DNA from: Bacteroidales bacterium
GTDB lineage: Bacteria > Bacteroidota > Bacteroidia > Bacteroidales > JAGONC01
Direction: 5' to 3'
DNA: 55,402 bases
NCBI GenBank assembly: GCA_028716265.1
Contig: JAQUQD010000010.1
Coordinates: forward strand, 1 to 55,402
Below the pieces are notes generated by a model that saw only the letters and a list, made by a program, of their open reading frames with translations, was not told the DNA's origin and searched no databases. A program made the translations under genes and the position numbers. Shown in pieces: positions 46,726 to 55,402 of this stretch. The first letter of the stretch is position 1, and each line of letters begins with the position of its first letter.

Positions 46726-47235
46726 TTATTCAAGCTGATCCTGGCTCTTTCGTGCGTAGGTTAAAAAATCGAATGGATATGGATTCTTCCTGTCAGGAGT
46801 GTTTTCCTGCTTTTCGACAAGGTTCCATTCCGAAAAATCGATCTCAGGAAAAAAGGTGTCCGCTTCAAAAGTGTGTTTGACCCGTGTAATATAGAGTCGT
46901 GTGGCGTATGGCAAAAATTGCCGGTATACCGACCCCCCGCCGATGATGAAATTTTCCTTCCCCTCATCCATCATATCCATGGCTTCCTCAATCGAATAGG
47001 CCATTTCGCAGCCGTCGATCTCTTCGCCCCAGGCATCGGAGAGCACGATGTTGCGACGGTTCTTCAGTGGCCGGAACGGAAGGGATTCAAAGGTTTTTTT
47101 TCCCATGACCACCGTATGCCCGGTGGTCAGGCGCTTAAAACGCCGGAGATCCTCCGAGAGATGCCACAGGAGCTGGTTGTCTTTACCGATGGCATTGTTA
47201 TCGGCAATGGCGACAATGATGGAGATTTCTTTCAT
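46726..47235 (-). CDS. folA: Dihydrofolate reductase
   Basis: A 169-residue DHFR that regenerates tetrahydrofolate with NADPH. The N-terminus IIVAIADNNAIGKDNQLLWHL, the TVVMGKKTFESLP segment and FIIGGGSVYRQFL are standard. It follows thyA by 33 bases, a natural pairing because thymidylate synthase produces the dihydrofolate it reduces. Length is normal. Confidence 0.96.
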   Translation of the reverse strand: MKEISIIVAIADNNAIGKDNQLLWHLSEDLRRFKRLTTGHTVVMGKKTFESLPFRPLKNRRNIVLSDAWGEEIDGCEMAYSIEEAMDMMDEGKENFIIGGGSVYRQFLPYATRLYITRVKHTFEADTFFPEIDFSEWNLVEKQENTPDRKNPYPFDFLTYARKSQDQLE

Positions 47236-47268
47236 GGACTGCGGTTAAAAGATGGTCTGTACTGATTG

Positions 47269-48063
47269 CTAAACGGAGATTTCCCCTTTGATATTGGGAT
47301 GGGCCTGATAATTTTCGAGACAGAAATCCTCGTATGTGAAATCAAAGATGCTGGTTACTGAAGGATTGAGGATCATTGCCGGTAACGGATAGGGTTGGCG
47401 TGTAAGCTGTAATCTGACCTGTTCGGTATGGTTGAGATAGATATGGGCATCGCCCAGGGTATGGATGAACTCATGAGCGTGCAAATCGGTCACCTGGGCG
47501 ACCATCATGGTCAACAGGGAGTAGGAGGCGATATTGAAAGGCACTCCCAGAAAGATATCGCAGCTTCGCTGGTACAACTGGCAGGACAGCTTTCCGTTGG
47601 CCACGTAGAACTGGAACAGCAGGTGGCAGGGAGGCAGGGCCATTTTCTCCAGGTCGCCCACATTCCAGGCGTTGACAATGATCCTCCTCGAATCGGGGTT
47701 TGTCCGAAGGGTCTCGATCACCTGCGAGATCTGGTCGATGGTCCTCCCGTCACCGGCCGGCCATGAGCGCCACTGGTAACCATATACCGGTCCCAGCTCG
47801 CCCTTCTCGTCGGCCCACTCGTCCCAGATGGTCACGTTGTTTTCGTGCAGGTAATGTATATTGGTTTCTCCCCGTAGGAACCACAACAGTTCATGGATAA
47901 TGGAGCGAAGGTGGAGTTTTTTGGTGGTCAGCACAGGGAAACCCTCTTCCAGGTTAAAGCGCATCTGGTATCCAAACACGCTGAGGGTTCCGGTGCCCGT
48001 ACGGTCTTCCTTCGGCACACCATGGTTCATTACATGGTCAAGCAGATCTAGATATTGTTTCAT
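47269..48063 (-). CDS. thyA: Thymidylate synthase ThyA
   Basis: A 264-residue folate-dependent thymidylate synthase making dTMP from dUMP. The catalytic Cys is in LPPCH, with the [12 protein letters not shown] loop, the [19 protein letters not shown] segment and the C-terminal [20 protein letters not shown] region present. It is 20 bases after nupC in a nucleotide-metabolism operon (nupC-thyA-folA). Being ThyA rather than ThyX explains the accompanying folA. Confidence 0.97.
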   Translation of the reverse strand: MKQYLDLLDHVMNHGVPKEDRTGTGTLSVFGYQMRFNLEEGFPVLTTKKLHLRSIIHELLWFLRGETNIHYLHENNVTIWDEWADEKGELGPVYGYQWRSWPAGDGRTIDQISQVIETLRTNPDSRRIIVNAWNVGDLEKMALPPCHLLFQFYVANGKLSCQLYQRSCDIFLGVPFNIASYSLLTMMVAQVTDLHAHEFIHTLGDAHIYLNHTEQVRLQLTRQPYPLPAMILNPSVTSIFDFTYEDFCLENYQAHPNIKGEISV

Positions 48064-48083
48064 TGATTTCAGTTATCGACCAT

Positions 48084-49604
48084 CTATCCCATGATCCCAC
48101 CAATAATGGTAGCCGAAAACAGGGCAGCCAGTGTCCCTCCCACCAGGGCTCTCAGGCCCAGCCTGGAAAGGTTCAGCCGCTGGTTGGGAGCCAGTGCCCC
48201 GATGCCCCCGATCTGAATGCCAATGGAGCCGAAGTTGGCAAAACCGCACAAAACATAGGTTGCGATGATCATGGATTTTTCCTCAAAAAAGGCATTGGCA
48301 GCAATGTATTCCTTCAATGAAATGTAACCGATCATCTCGTTCAGGATGGTCTTCTCGCCAAGCAACTGCGCCACCAGGGCGACGTCCTCCTTGCAGACAC
48401 CAATGGCCCAGGCGATGGGAGAAAGAGCATATCCGAGAATGAACTGAAGGCTGAAATGGGTATAACGACCATCGGTCAACCCTATGATGGCCTCATTCAG
48501 GGTTGTCCAGTCCCCGATTTTCATCAGGATGAAATTCACCATGGCAATCAGGGCAATGAAAACAATCAGCATCGCCGCAACATTCACGGCAAGTTTCAGC
48601 CCCTGAGTGGTCCCGTTGGCGATGGCTTCAAGGATGTTGGAGCCAACCTTTTCCTTGGTCACCTCTACGTGTTTCTGGATCGACTCGGTCTGTGGTACAA
48701 GCAATTTTGCGGCGACCACTCCGGCAGGTGCGGCCATGACGGAAGCGCTGATCAGGTGTTTGGCAAACAACATCTGGTTGTAAGGATCCGATCCTCCAAG
48801 CATCCCGATGTAGATTGCCAGGACTCCCCCTGCTAGGGTTGCCATTCCCCCTGTCATCACCAGCATGATCTCTGAGCGGTTCATCCTGCTCAGATACTCC
48901 TTGATCAACAGTGGAGCTTCGGTCTGGCCCAGGAATATGTTGCTGACACTTGACAGGCTTTCCGCCCCGGATATTTTCAACAATTTGGTGAGTGCCCACG
49001 CCAGCGCATATACTACTTTTTGTATGATTCCGTAATAGAACAAAATGCTGGTAATGGCACTGAAAAAGATGATCGTCGGCAATATCTGGAACGCAAAGGT
49101 GATCAGTGAATCCTCCACCTCTCCGGTGACCATGGATTCAAAAAGAAAAGCGCTGCCGTCCTTTGAAAAATCAAGTATCTTGATGAAGATCCTGCCGATG
49201 AGTTCAAAGAAATACTGAACTGCCGGCACTTTGAGGACCAGGACTGCGATGATGACTTGTGTCAGCAGTCCGAGTCCTACCACGCGCCACGATATGGCTT
49301 TACGGTTCGTGCTGAGCAGGTATCCGATCCCAACCAGGATGACAAGGCCGAGCAGTCCGCGAAGGAATGCGGTGAAACTAAAGCTACGTTTATGGAAGCT
49401 ATGCTGGACCGTAGTTGCAGACGGCTGATCCTGCTGCTGTACGGTGTCATTCTGCAGCATCGCTACAGAGTTCCCGTCCGTTTTCATATTCCACTCCCCT
49501 TCCAGCATCCTTTTGACGGAAAGAGATGTTGAACCTTCAGCCATCACGGAATTTCCGGAAATCAGCAAAACAATAAAAAACAACCAACAATGGACCTTCC
49601 TCAT
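48084..49604 (-). CDS. nupC: Concentrative nucleoside transporter NupC
   Basis: A 506-residue CNT-family transporter that brings nucleosides in with Na+ or H+. The conserved GQTEAPLLIKEYLSRMNRSE and CGFANFGSIGIQIGGIGALAP segments are present, with about nine membrane helices. Compared with the roughly 400 residues of E. coli NupC it has an N-terminal extension of about 85 residues: a cleavable-looking signal (1-22) and a polar stretch before the first transporter helix. Its start overlaps the preceding BFN gene by four bases. Next to thyA and folA it suggests nucleoside salvage feeding dTMP synthesis. Confidence 0.93.
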   Translation of the reverse strand: MRKVHCWLFFIVLLISGNSVMAEGSTSLSVKRMLEGEWNMKTDGNSVAMLQNDTVQQQDQPSATTVQHSFHKRSFSFTAFLRGLLGLVILVGIGYLLSTNRKAISWRVVGLGLLTQVIIAVLVLKVPAVQYFFELIGRIFIKILDFSKDGSAFLFESMVTGEVEDSLITFAFQILPTIIFFSAITSILFYYGIIQKVVYALAWALTKLLKISGAESLSSVSNIFLGQTEAPLLIKEYLSRMNRSEIMLVMTGGMATLAGGVLAIYIGMLGGSDPYNQMLFAKHLISASVMAAPAGVVAAKLLVPQTESIQKHVEVTKEKVGSNILEAIANGTTQGLKLAVNVAAMLIVFIALIAMVNFILMKIGDWTTLNEAIIGLTDGRYTHFSLQFILGYALSPIAWAIGVCKEDVALVAQLLGEKTILNEMIGYISLKEYIAANAFFEEKSMIIATYVLCGFANFGSIGIQIGGIGALAPNQRLNLSRLGLRALVGGTLAALFSATIIGGIMG

Positions 49605-50182
49605 TTTTTTTTCTTTCTTCGGTTAATTTCGTCCCTTATCTGGGAAGCTTTTTCATATTCTTCGTTTTCTACAGCCTTATTCAGGAGTTCCGTAAGTTCA
49701 TTCACGGTGAGCTCGGAATATTCAGAGACGCTGATGTCATCGCTGTATTCCTGTTTTTCCTTTCCCTTTTCACCATCCATCGTCATGCCTGCTGCCTTCA
49801 GAATACTTTCATAAGTATAGATGGGGCAATGAAAACGAAGTGAAAGGGCCACTGCATCGGACGTGCGGGAGTCGATCTCGATTTCTTCACCATCGCGCTC
49901 ACATTTCAAAAGTGCATAAAAGACTCCTTCATGAAACTTATTGATGATGACTTCCTTGAGCTTAATATTGAAATGGTCGGCAAAATTTTTGAAAAGATCA
50001 TGGGTCAAGGGACGGGTAGGCTTCATCTTCTCCAGTTCCATGGCAATAGCCTGCGCTTCAGAACCGCCAATAATGATGGGCAGCCTCCGCCTTCCGTTCG
50101 ACTCGACCAGGATCAGGACAAAGGCCCCGCTCTGCGACTGGCTGTACGACATTCCAATGATCTTAAGCCGGATTTTATTCAT
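49601..50182 (-). CDS. Bifunctional nuclease (DUF151) domain with C-terminal UVR motif
   Basis: A 193-residue protein. Residues 1-130 form a BFN/DUF151 domain (KIIGMSYSQSQSGAFVLILV, LPIIIGGSEAQAIAMELE, RTSDAVALSLRF). The last 35 residues are a UvrB/UvrC-type motif (LLNKAVENEEYEKASQIRDE). Plant and bacterial BFN proteins have been reported with RNase and DNase activity; the activity here is untested. The UVR motif suggests contact with repair or protease partners. It leads the operon and overlaps nupC by four bases. Confidence 0.9.
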   Translation of the reverse strand: MNKIRLKIIGMSYSQSQSGAFVLILVESNGRRRLPIIIGGSEAQAIAMELEKMKPTRPLTHDLFKNFADHFNIKLKEVIINKFHEGVFYALLKCERDGEEIEIDSRTSDAVALSLRFHCPIYTYESILKAAGMTMDGEKGKEKQEYSDDISVSEYSELTVNELTELLNKAVENEEYEKASQIRDEINRRKKKK

Positions 50183-50349
50183 TGAGCTTTCTCCTTAAAT
50201 GCATCCCATCATTCGGTCAGGTAAAAGTATTACATTTTTCCAAAACTTCTCAAAACCTCTGGATTATGCACGAGAAATATTCATAGATAATTGTAAATCA
50301 ATATATTAAAATAAATCTTAATCTGATTTTCTAAATTCAAAAAACTTCC

Positions 50350-50357
50350 TATTTTTG
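50350..50357 (+). promoter_or_regulatory. -7 element TATTTTTG of the pyrophosphatase gene
   Basis: Perfect TAnnTTTG followed by CTTACC, 39 bases before ATG 50397. It shows that the upstream extension of the ORF from TTG 50355 is not translated. Confidence 0.7.
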
Positions 50358-50396
50358 CTTACCCTTCACAAATATTACAAATTTAAAAATGCACTC

Positions 50397-52808
50397 ATGA
50401 AAAAGATTACACTTTTGATGGTATTATCCATTTTGCCCGTTTTTTTATTTGCGAGTGAGGCAGATCTACCTTTACCCAATTTGAGGGGGATATATCCCGG
50501 GGGATGGTCATTGCTGAATTATGGATTCATCATTATCATAGTGGGAATGCTCTTTGGTTTGTGGCAATACATCACCATACGAAAGATCCCCATCCATAAA
50601 TCGATGGCCCAAGTCTCCCATACGATCTGGGAAACGTGCAAGACATATCTTTTTCAGCAAGGGAAGTTCCTTGCCATTTTGTTCGGCATCATCGCGGTAA
50701 TCATTCTGTATTACTTTCTTGGGCTGTCACACCTTACTGTCCCAAAGGTCCTACTGATCCTGTTCTGGACGCTGATCGGCATTCTGGGATCGTACAGTGT
50801 TGCCTGGTTTGGGATACGCATCAACACCCTGGCCAATGCACGGACATCGTTTGCGGCATTAAAGAACAAACCGTTCAATGTCATGTCCATTCCTCTTCAG
50901 TCGGGGATGAGCGTCGGTTTGCTGCTGGTATGCGTTGAATTGATCATGATGCTGATCATCCTGCTGTTTGTTCCATTCTCGAGCGCGGGTGCATGCTTTG
51001 TCGGCTTTGCTATTGGCGAGTCGCTCGGTGCTAGTGCCCTGAGGGTGGCCGGAGGGATCTTTACAAAGATCGCCGATATCGGAGCGGATCTGATGAAGAT
51101 CGTCTTTAAATTGCCGGAGGATGATCCTCGCAATCCGGGAGTCATAGCTGACTGCACTGGTGACAACGCCGGCGACAGTGTCGGACCTACGGCGGATGGT
51201 TTTGAAACCTATGGTGTTACCGGCGTGGCACTGATCTCATTCATCGTCCTGGCCATCAACTTCGGCACACTTGCCATTTTCCCGAACCAGGAAGCAGCGT
51301 TGCTGTTCCAGAGCCACCTGATCGTGTGGATCTTCGCCATGCGTATCCTAATGATCGTGACATCACTGACCGCATATTACATCAACCTGGGTCTGGCAAA
51401 GATGCGGTGGGGCAAAGCCGATAAATTCAACTTCGAGACACCTCTTTCCAACCTGGTCTGGATCACCTCCATCCTTTCAATCATCGTAACCTACATCGTC
51501 AGCTACCTGCTGATCGGTGAGATTACTATCGGAACGACCGTGGTCACCTCCCTCTGGTGGAAGCTCGCCACGATCATCAGCTGCGGAACCCTGGCAGCCG
51601 CCCTGATCCCGGAGTTCACCAAGGCATTCACAAGCACCAAATCACGGCACGTCAAGGAAATCGTTACCGCATCAAAGGAAGGCGGACCTTCTCTTACCAT
51701 CCTGTCAGGAATGGTCGCGGGTAACTTCAGCGCCTTCTGGGAAGGAATGGTCATCGTCGCACTGATGGTCATCGCTTATATCACGAGCACCCTCGGACTG
51801 GATCAATTCATGACGTATCCGACCATCTTTGCCTTCGGTCTGGTTGCCTTTGGATTCCTGGGCATGGGACCGGTTACGATCGCCGTGGACAGCTACGGCC
51901 CGGTGACCGATAATGCCCAATCGGTGTACGAACTATCGCAGATTGAAACCAGATCCGGGATCAAAGAGGAAATCAGGAAGGATTTTGGTTTTGAACCCAA
52001 TTTTGAAACCGCCAAGTACCATCTAGAAGTAAATGATTCGGCAGGGAACACGTTCAAGGCTACCGCAAAGCCAGTACTGATAGGCACTGCCGTAATCGGC
52101 GCCACCACCATGGTTTTCTCCATCATCCTGCTTCTGGCTAAAAACGGACTGTTGAACATTGAACTGACCAGCGCCCAGGTCATCCTGGGATTTGTCACAG
52201 GCGGAGCGGTGATCTATTGGTTCACAGGCGCTTCCATGCAGGCCGTCACAACCGGCGCCTACCGGGCCGTTGAATTCATCAAGAAAAATATCAACCTGAA
52301 TAAAAAAGAAGCTGACATCAACGATTCCAAAAACGTGGTCAGGATATGCACAAAATATGCCCAGTCAGGTATGTGGAACATATTTGCCGTCATCTTCTGC
52401 CTTACATTAGCATTTGCGTTCATCGATCCCAACTTCTTCGTTGCCTACCTCATCTCCATCGCCACTTTTGGATTGTTCCAGGCCCTGTACATGGCCAACA
52501 CCGGAGGTGCATGGGATAATAGTAAAAAGATTGTTGAAGTAGACCTGAAAATGAAAAACACACCTCTCCATGAAGCGACTGTCATCGGAGATACCGTGGG
52601 TGATCCCTACAAGGACACTTCCTCCGTCGCCATGAATCCGATCATCAAATTCTCCACGCTGTTCGGATTACTGGCCGCAGAGATCTCCATCCAGATGATC
52701 CTGGGTGGAATGAGAACAGCATCCCTTTGGATCGGTGTCGTGTTCTTCATCATCGGATTGGTCTTTGTCTACCGGTCCTTCTTCGGAATGAGGATCAAGA
52801 AGCAATAA
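50397..52808 (+). CDS. hppA: Membrane-bound ion-pumping pyrophosphatase, divergent type
   Basis: An 803-residue membrane pyrophosphatase with about 16 helices that hydrolyses PPi to pump H+ and/or Na+. The PPi-binding segments are DCTGDNAGDSVGPTADGFET and, near the C-terminus, GDTVGDPYKDTSSVAMNP. It has an extra N-terminal hydrophobic stretch and a polar insertion (about 515-560). The motif GDSVGPTADGFE differs from the common GDCAGMAADLFE, and GNFSAF replaces GNTTAA, so it belongs to a divergent clade; Na+-regulated H+ pumps of the Chlorobium type are one candidate. Ion specificity cannot be settled here. ATG 50397 chosen from the promoter and MKK start. Confidence 0.9.
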   Translation: MKKITLLMVLSILPVFLFASEADLPLPNLRGIYPGGWSLLNYGFIIIIVGMLFGLWQYITIRKIPIHKSMAQVSHTIWETCKTYLFQQGKFLAILFGIIAVIILYYFLGLSHLTVPKVLLILFWTLIGILGSYSVAWFGIRINTLANARTSFAALKNKPFNVMSIPLQSGMSVGLLLVCVELIMMLIILLFVPFSSAGACFVGFAIGESLGASALRVAGGIFTKIADIGADLMKIVFKLPEDDPRNPGVIADCTGDNAGDSVGPTADGFETYGVTGVALISFIVLAINFGTLAIFPNQEAALLFQSHLIVWIFAMRILMIVTSLTAYYINLGLAKMRWGKADKFNFETPLSNLVWITSILSIIVTYIVSYLLIGEITIGTTVVTSLWWKLATIISCGTLAAALIPEFTKAFTSTKSRHVKEIVTASKEGGPSLTILSGMVAGNFSAFWEGMVIVALMVIAYITSTLGLDQFMTYPTIFAFGLVAFGFLGMGPVTIAVDSYGPVTDNAQSVYELSQIETRSGIKEEIRKDFGFEPNFETAKYHLEVNDSAGNTFKATAKPVLIGTAVIGATTMVFSIILLLAKNGLLNIELTSAQVILGFVTGGAVIYWFTGASMQAVTTGAYRAVEFIKKNINLNKKEADINDSKNVVRICTKYAQSGMWNIFAVIFCLTLAFAFIDPNFFVAYLISIATFGLFQALYMANTGGAWDNSKKIVEVDLKMKNTPLHEATVIGDTVGDPYKDTSSVAMNPIIKFSTLFGLLAAEISIQMILGGMRTASLWIGVVFFIIGLVFVYRSFFGMRIKKQ

Positions 52809-52848
52809 ACTATCCGGAACATGCCATGTCAGGAATACAGCTAATTTG

Positions 52849-52856
52849 TATTTTTG
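52849..52856 (+). promoter_or_regulatory. -7 element TATTTTTG of gcvP
   Basis: Perfect TAnnTTTG followed by CA, 160 bases before the gcvP ATG at 53017. Nothing closer to the gene looks like a promoter. Confidence 0.65.
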
Positions 52857-52858
52857 CA

Positions 52859-52876
52859 TTGTTGTTTTGCAAACAA
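52859..52876 (+). promoter_or_regulatory. Rex-type operator candidate of gcvP
   Basis: TTGTTGTTTTGCAAACAA has TTGTT and AACAA eight bases apart, the spacing of the other two Rex boxes, and starts two bases after the -7 element as they do. The inner A6 and T13 are not conserved, so it is weaker. Confidence 0.6.
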
Positions 52877-52901
52877 TAAGAGGCTGTAGTGAAATTCAAT
52901 T

Positions 52902-53002
52902 AACCACGGAGAACACGGAGGAAGAACGGAGAACACGGAGGGGTAAATGATTCAATAACCCCTCTCCGTGTTCTCCGTGCCTTCTGCGTAACCTCTGTGG
53001 TT
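52902..53002. repeat. Long imperfect inverted repeat (CACGGAGAA family) in the gcvP leader
   Basis: Left arm 52902-52944 is built of two ACGGAGAACACGGAGG units; right arm 52958-53002 is its near reverse complement ending CCTCTGTGGTT; the loop is 13 bases. If transcribed it would fold into a hairpin with arms of about 43 bases, ending 14 bases before the gcvP ATG. It lacks a T tract, so it is not a typical terminator. Confidence 0.85.
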
Positions 53003-53016
53003 TCAAACGTCATTTT

Positions 53017-55402
53017 ATGATCACAAATAATTTTATTAAGCGCCATAACGGCCCCAGAAAAGAAGAACTGATAAGAATGCTGGATAAGATCGGTGTTTCT
53101 TCTCTTGATGAATTAATCAATATCACCATCCCTGAAGCAATCCGGGCCAAGAGATCCCTTGCCCTTCCCAAAGGGATGAATGAGTACCAGTACCTCCGGC
53201 ACCTGAAGGAGATCGCCGCCAAAAACAAGATCTATAAATCCTTTATTGGTCTGGGGTATTACAATACCATCACCCCCGGTGTCATCCAGCGGAACATCCT
53301 GGAGAATCCGGGCTGGTATACATCCTATACCCCCTATCAGGCAGAGATATCCCAGGGCAGGCTCGAGGCGTTGCTGGTGTTTCAGACCATGGTTTCCGAC
53401 ATGACCGGCATGCCCATGTCGAACTGCTCGCTGCTCGACGAAGGGACGGCCGCTGCCGAGGCGATGATCATGGCATACAACGCCCGCCCCAGGGAAGCAG
53501 TAAAACGGGGAGCCAACCGGTTCTTCGTATCGGAAGAAGTCTTCCCGCAGACCCTGGATGTACTTACCGGCAGGTCGAAGCCTTTGGGAATTGAGGTGGT
53601 GAAGGGTGATCACAGGTCGGCACAGCCGGACGAAAGCTTTTTCGGTGCGCTGGTCCAGTACCCGGCCGAAAGGGGAATGATCTATGACTATCGGTCCTTT
53701 GCCGAAAAAGTTCACGCTGCGGGGGCCCTCCTCTGCGTGACGGCCGACCTGATGAGCCTGGCGCTGCTTAAGCCCCCGGCCGAATGGGGAGCCGATATCG
53801 TGGTCGGATCGTCGCAACGTTTCGGGATCCCGATGGGATACGGCGGTCCGCACGCTGCCTTCCTGGCCACTACCGACGAGTACAAGCGCCACATGCCAGG
53901 CCGGATCATCGGAGTATCGGTGGATGCCAGAGGGAACAGGGCGCTCCGGATGGCACTGCAGACCCGCGAACAGCACATCAAGCGCGAACGCGCCACCTCC
54001 AACATCTGCACTGCACAGGCCCTGCTGGCCACAATGGCCGGGATGTATGCCGTGTATCACGGCAAAGAGGGTATATATGAAATTGCACGACATATAAATA
54101 TCCTGACAGGCGTCCTGGCCCAGGAAGTTGTCAAGTATGGTTACAGGCAATGCAACGAATCCTTTTTCGACACTCTGGAGATCGAGATCCCGGCCAGCGT
54201 GAGCATGGATGCTATCCGCAATCTTGCCCTGGAGCAAACGATGAACTTCAGGTACATTGATGACCGCAGACTGGGCATCAGTGTGGACGAGACCACCGAG
54301 CTGGCAAATATCAATCTGATACTGAACATCCTGGCGAAAGCCAGCACAACTCTTTACAATGAATTCATCTGTAATCCGAAAGAATGCAGAAAGATCCGCA
54401 CCTTTCCTCAGGAGCTGGAGAGGCAAAGTGAATTCCTTACTCATCCCGTTTTCAGCTCGTATCATTCCGAAACGGACATGATGCGCTACCTGAAAATGCT
54501 TGAGAACAAGGATCTTGCGTTGAACCGTACCATGATCCCGCTGGGTTCGTGCACGATGAAGCTGAACGCGGCCGTCGAAATGTTCTTTATGAGCTGGCCG
54601 GAATTTGCTGAGATCCACCCCTTCGTTCCACAGGACCAGGCGGAAGGCTATACGCTGCTGATCAGCGAGATGAACAGGATCTTCTGTGAGATCACCGGTT
54701 TTGCGGCCATGTCGTTCCAGCCCAACTCGGGGGCGGCGGGTGAATATACCGGCATGATGGTGATCCAGGCGTATCATCGTGCCAATGGCCAGGGGCATCG
54801 CAATGTATGTCTCATCCCCTCCTCCGCTCACGGTACGAATCCGGCCAGCGCCCACATGGCCGGCATGGAGATCGTCGTCGTCAAATGCGACGAAATGGGA
54901 AACATCGACCTTACCGACCTGCGTGAAAAGGCAGCCGCCCATCGTGACAATCTCTCTGCCATCATGGTGACCTATCCTTCCACCCACGGTGTGTTTGAAG
55001 AAGGTATCCTGGAGCTGGTAAGGATCGTTCACGAAAACGGAGGTCAGGTGTACATGGACGGAGCCAACATGAACGCCCAGGTCGGGCTCACCAGTCCGGG
55101 GCTCATCGGTGCCGACGTGTGTCATCTGAACCTGCACAAGACCTTTGCCATCCCGCATGGAGGAGGCGGTCCGGGAGCGGGTCCCATCGGAGTGGCCCGG
55201 CACCTGGCCGAATTTCTGCCATCCAACCCCACTGCTCCGACCGGAGGGAAAAATCCGATCCACGCGGTAGCTTCTGCTCCCTTTGGAAGCGCATTCATCC
55301 TGCCGATCTCCTATGGGTATGTCAAAATGCTCGGTGCGGAAGGGCTGACAGAAGCCACGAAATATGCCATCCTGAATGCCAATTACCTGCTGGCATGCCT
55401 GA
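53017..55402 (+). CDS. gcvP: Glycine dehydrogenase (P-protein) GcvP, cut by window end
   Basis: The first 795 codons of the single-chain P-protein of the glycine cleavage system, which decarboxylates glycine and passes the aminomethyl group to the H-protein lipoyl arm. The start MITNNFIKRHNGP and the segments GLGYYNT, YTPYQAEISQGRLE and SLLDEGTAAAEAM belong to the N-terminal half; the C-terminal half has LGSCTMKLNAA and the PLP lysine K708 in NLHKTFAIPHGGGGPG. No stop is met before base 55402; the full protein should be about 950 residues. The leader holds a Rex-type box and a long inverted repeat. Confidence 0.96.
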   Translation, partial: MITNNFIKRHNGPRKEELIRMLDKIGVSSLDELINITIPEAIRAKRSLALPKGMNEYQYLRHLKEIAAKNKIYKSFIGLGYYNTITPGVIQRNILENPGWYTSYTPYQAEISQGRLEALLVFQTMVSDMTGMPMSNCSLLDEGTAAAEAMIMAYNARPREAVKRGANRFFVSEEVFPQTLDVLTGRSKPLGIEVVKGDHRSAQPDESFFGALVQYPAERGMIYDYRSFAEKVHAAGALLCVTADLMSLALLKPPAEWGADIVVGSSQRFGIPMGYGGPHAAFLATTDEYKRHMPGRIIGVSVDARGNRALRMALQTREQHIKRERATSNICTAQALLATMAGMYAVYHGKEGIYEIARHINILTGVLAQEVVKYGYRQCNESFFDTLEIEIPASVSMDAIRNLALEQTMNFRYIDDRRLGISVDETTELANINLILNILAKASTTLYNEFICNPKECRKIRTFPQELERQSEFLTHPVFSSYHSETDMMRYLKMLENKDLALNRTMIPLGSCTMKLNAAVEMFFMSWPEFAEIHPFVPQDQAEGYTLLISEMNRIFCEITGFAAMSFQPNSGAAGEYTGMMVIQAYHRANGQGHRNVCLIPSSAHGTNPASAHMAGMEIVVVKCDEMGNIDLTDLREKAAAHRDNLSAIMVTYPSTHGVFEEGILELVRIVHENGGQVYMDGANMNAQVGLTSPGLIGADVCHLNLHKTFAIPHGGGGPGAGPIGVARHLAEFLPSNPTAPTGGKNPIHAVASAPFGSAFILPISYGYVKMLGAEGLTEATKYAILNANYLLACL

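Noticed and set aside
50318..50340. TTAATCTGATTTTCTAAAT upstream of the pyrophosphatase gene
   Set aside because: It resembles the reverse of the 23-bp motif but is three bases shorter in the middle and lies much closer to the -7 element.
53113..55263. A 716-codon minus-strand open frame opposite gcvP
   Set aside because: It is the antisense shadow of a well-conserved gcvP frame; its translation is rich in His, Gly and Arg and shows no domain. The same applies to long antisense frames at 270-1190, 13673-14773, 37325-38146 and 44864-45649.

Overview
The window comes from a member of the Bacteroidota, probably an anaerobic, fermentative, free-living one of Bacteroidales type. Three things point there. 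It carries a complete batABCDE aerotolerance operon and family-specific genes (DUF3078, DUF4293, a type B type IX secretion C-terminal domain, a Rho with a long N-terminal insertion). Nearly every promoter I can find has the Bacteroidota -7 element TAnnTTTG. It also has a NAD-linked [NiFe] hydrogenase with a full maturation set and the redox repressor Rex. No rRNA, tRNA, CRISPR array, phage or insertion sequence is visible.

Layout. 1-5870: end of a bat-operon gene, then batA, batB, batC, batD, batE. 6011-16551: mostly housekeeping genes (DUF3078, DUF4293, rho, mpl, S9 peptidase, msrB, DUF456, split transketolase, truA). 16637-19252: a nickel cassette with nikR, a frameshifted nucleoside hydrolase-FmdE fusion and a His-rich UreH-like metal transporter. 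19303-26774, minus strand: a CorC-type protein, a dihydroorotate dehydrogenase-like flavoprotein and the hox operon (hoxW, hoxH, hoxY, hoxU, fused hoxEF). 27047-34779: hypF, DUF454, hypC, hypD, hypE, a divergent zinc-ribbon gene, hypA, hypB and rex. 34798-46129: a secreted T9SS protein, clpB, HAD phosphatase, a MORN-like protein, recR, a small basic protein, a TlpA-like protein, dnaB and a secreted protein of unknown function. 46150-50182, minus strand: a decayed gene, then folA, thyA, nupC and a bifunctional-nuclease/UVR gene. 50397-55402: a divergent membrane pyrophosphatase and the start of gcvP.

How it fits together. NikR and the transporter would control nickel entry. HypA and HypB insert nickel, HypCDEF make the Fe(CN)2CO group, and HoxW clips HoxH. 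HoxEF-HoxU-HoxY-HoxH would couple H2 to NAD(H), and Rex would sense the NADH/NAD+ ratio.

The most interesting signals are regulatory. Three promoters (hox, rex, gcvP) have a Rex-type palindrome exactly two bases downstream of the -7 element. Separately, a 23-bp motif of unknown regulator lies at an identical 33-base distance upstream of the hox promoter and of the promoter of an uncharacterised zinc-ribbon gene, tying that protein to the hydrogenase. In the hydrogenase itself, the NuoE-like domain of HoxEF has lost all four cysteines expected to hold its [2Fe-2S] cluster. Several families of short intergenic repeats and one clear multi-frameshift pseudogene are also present.
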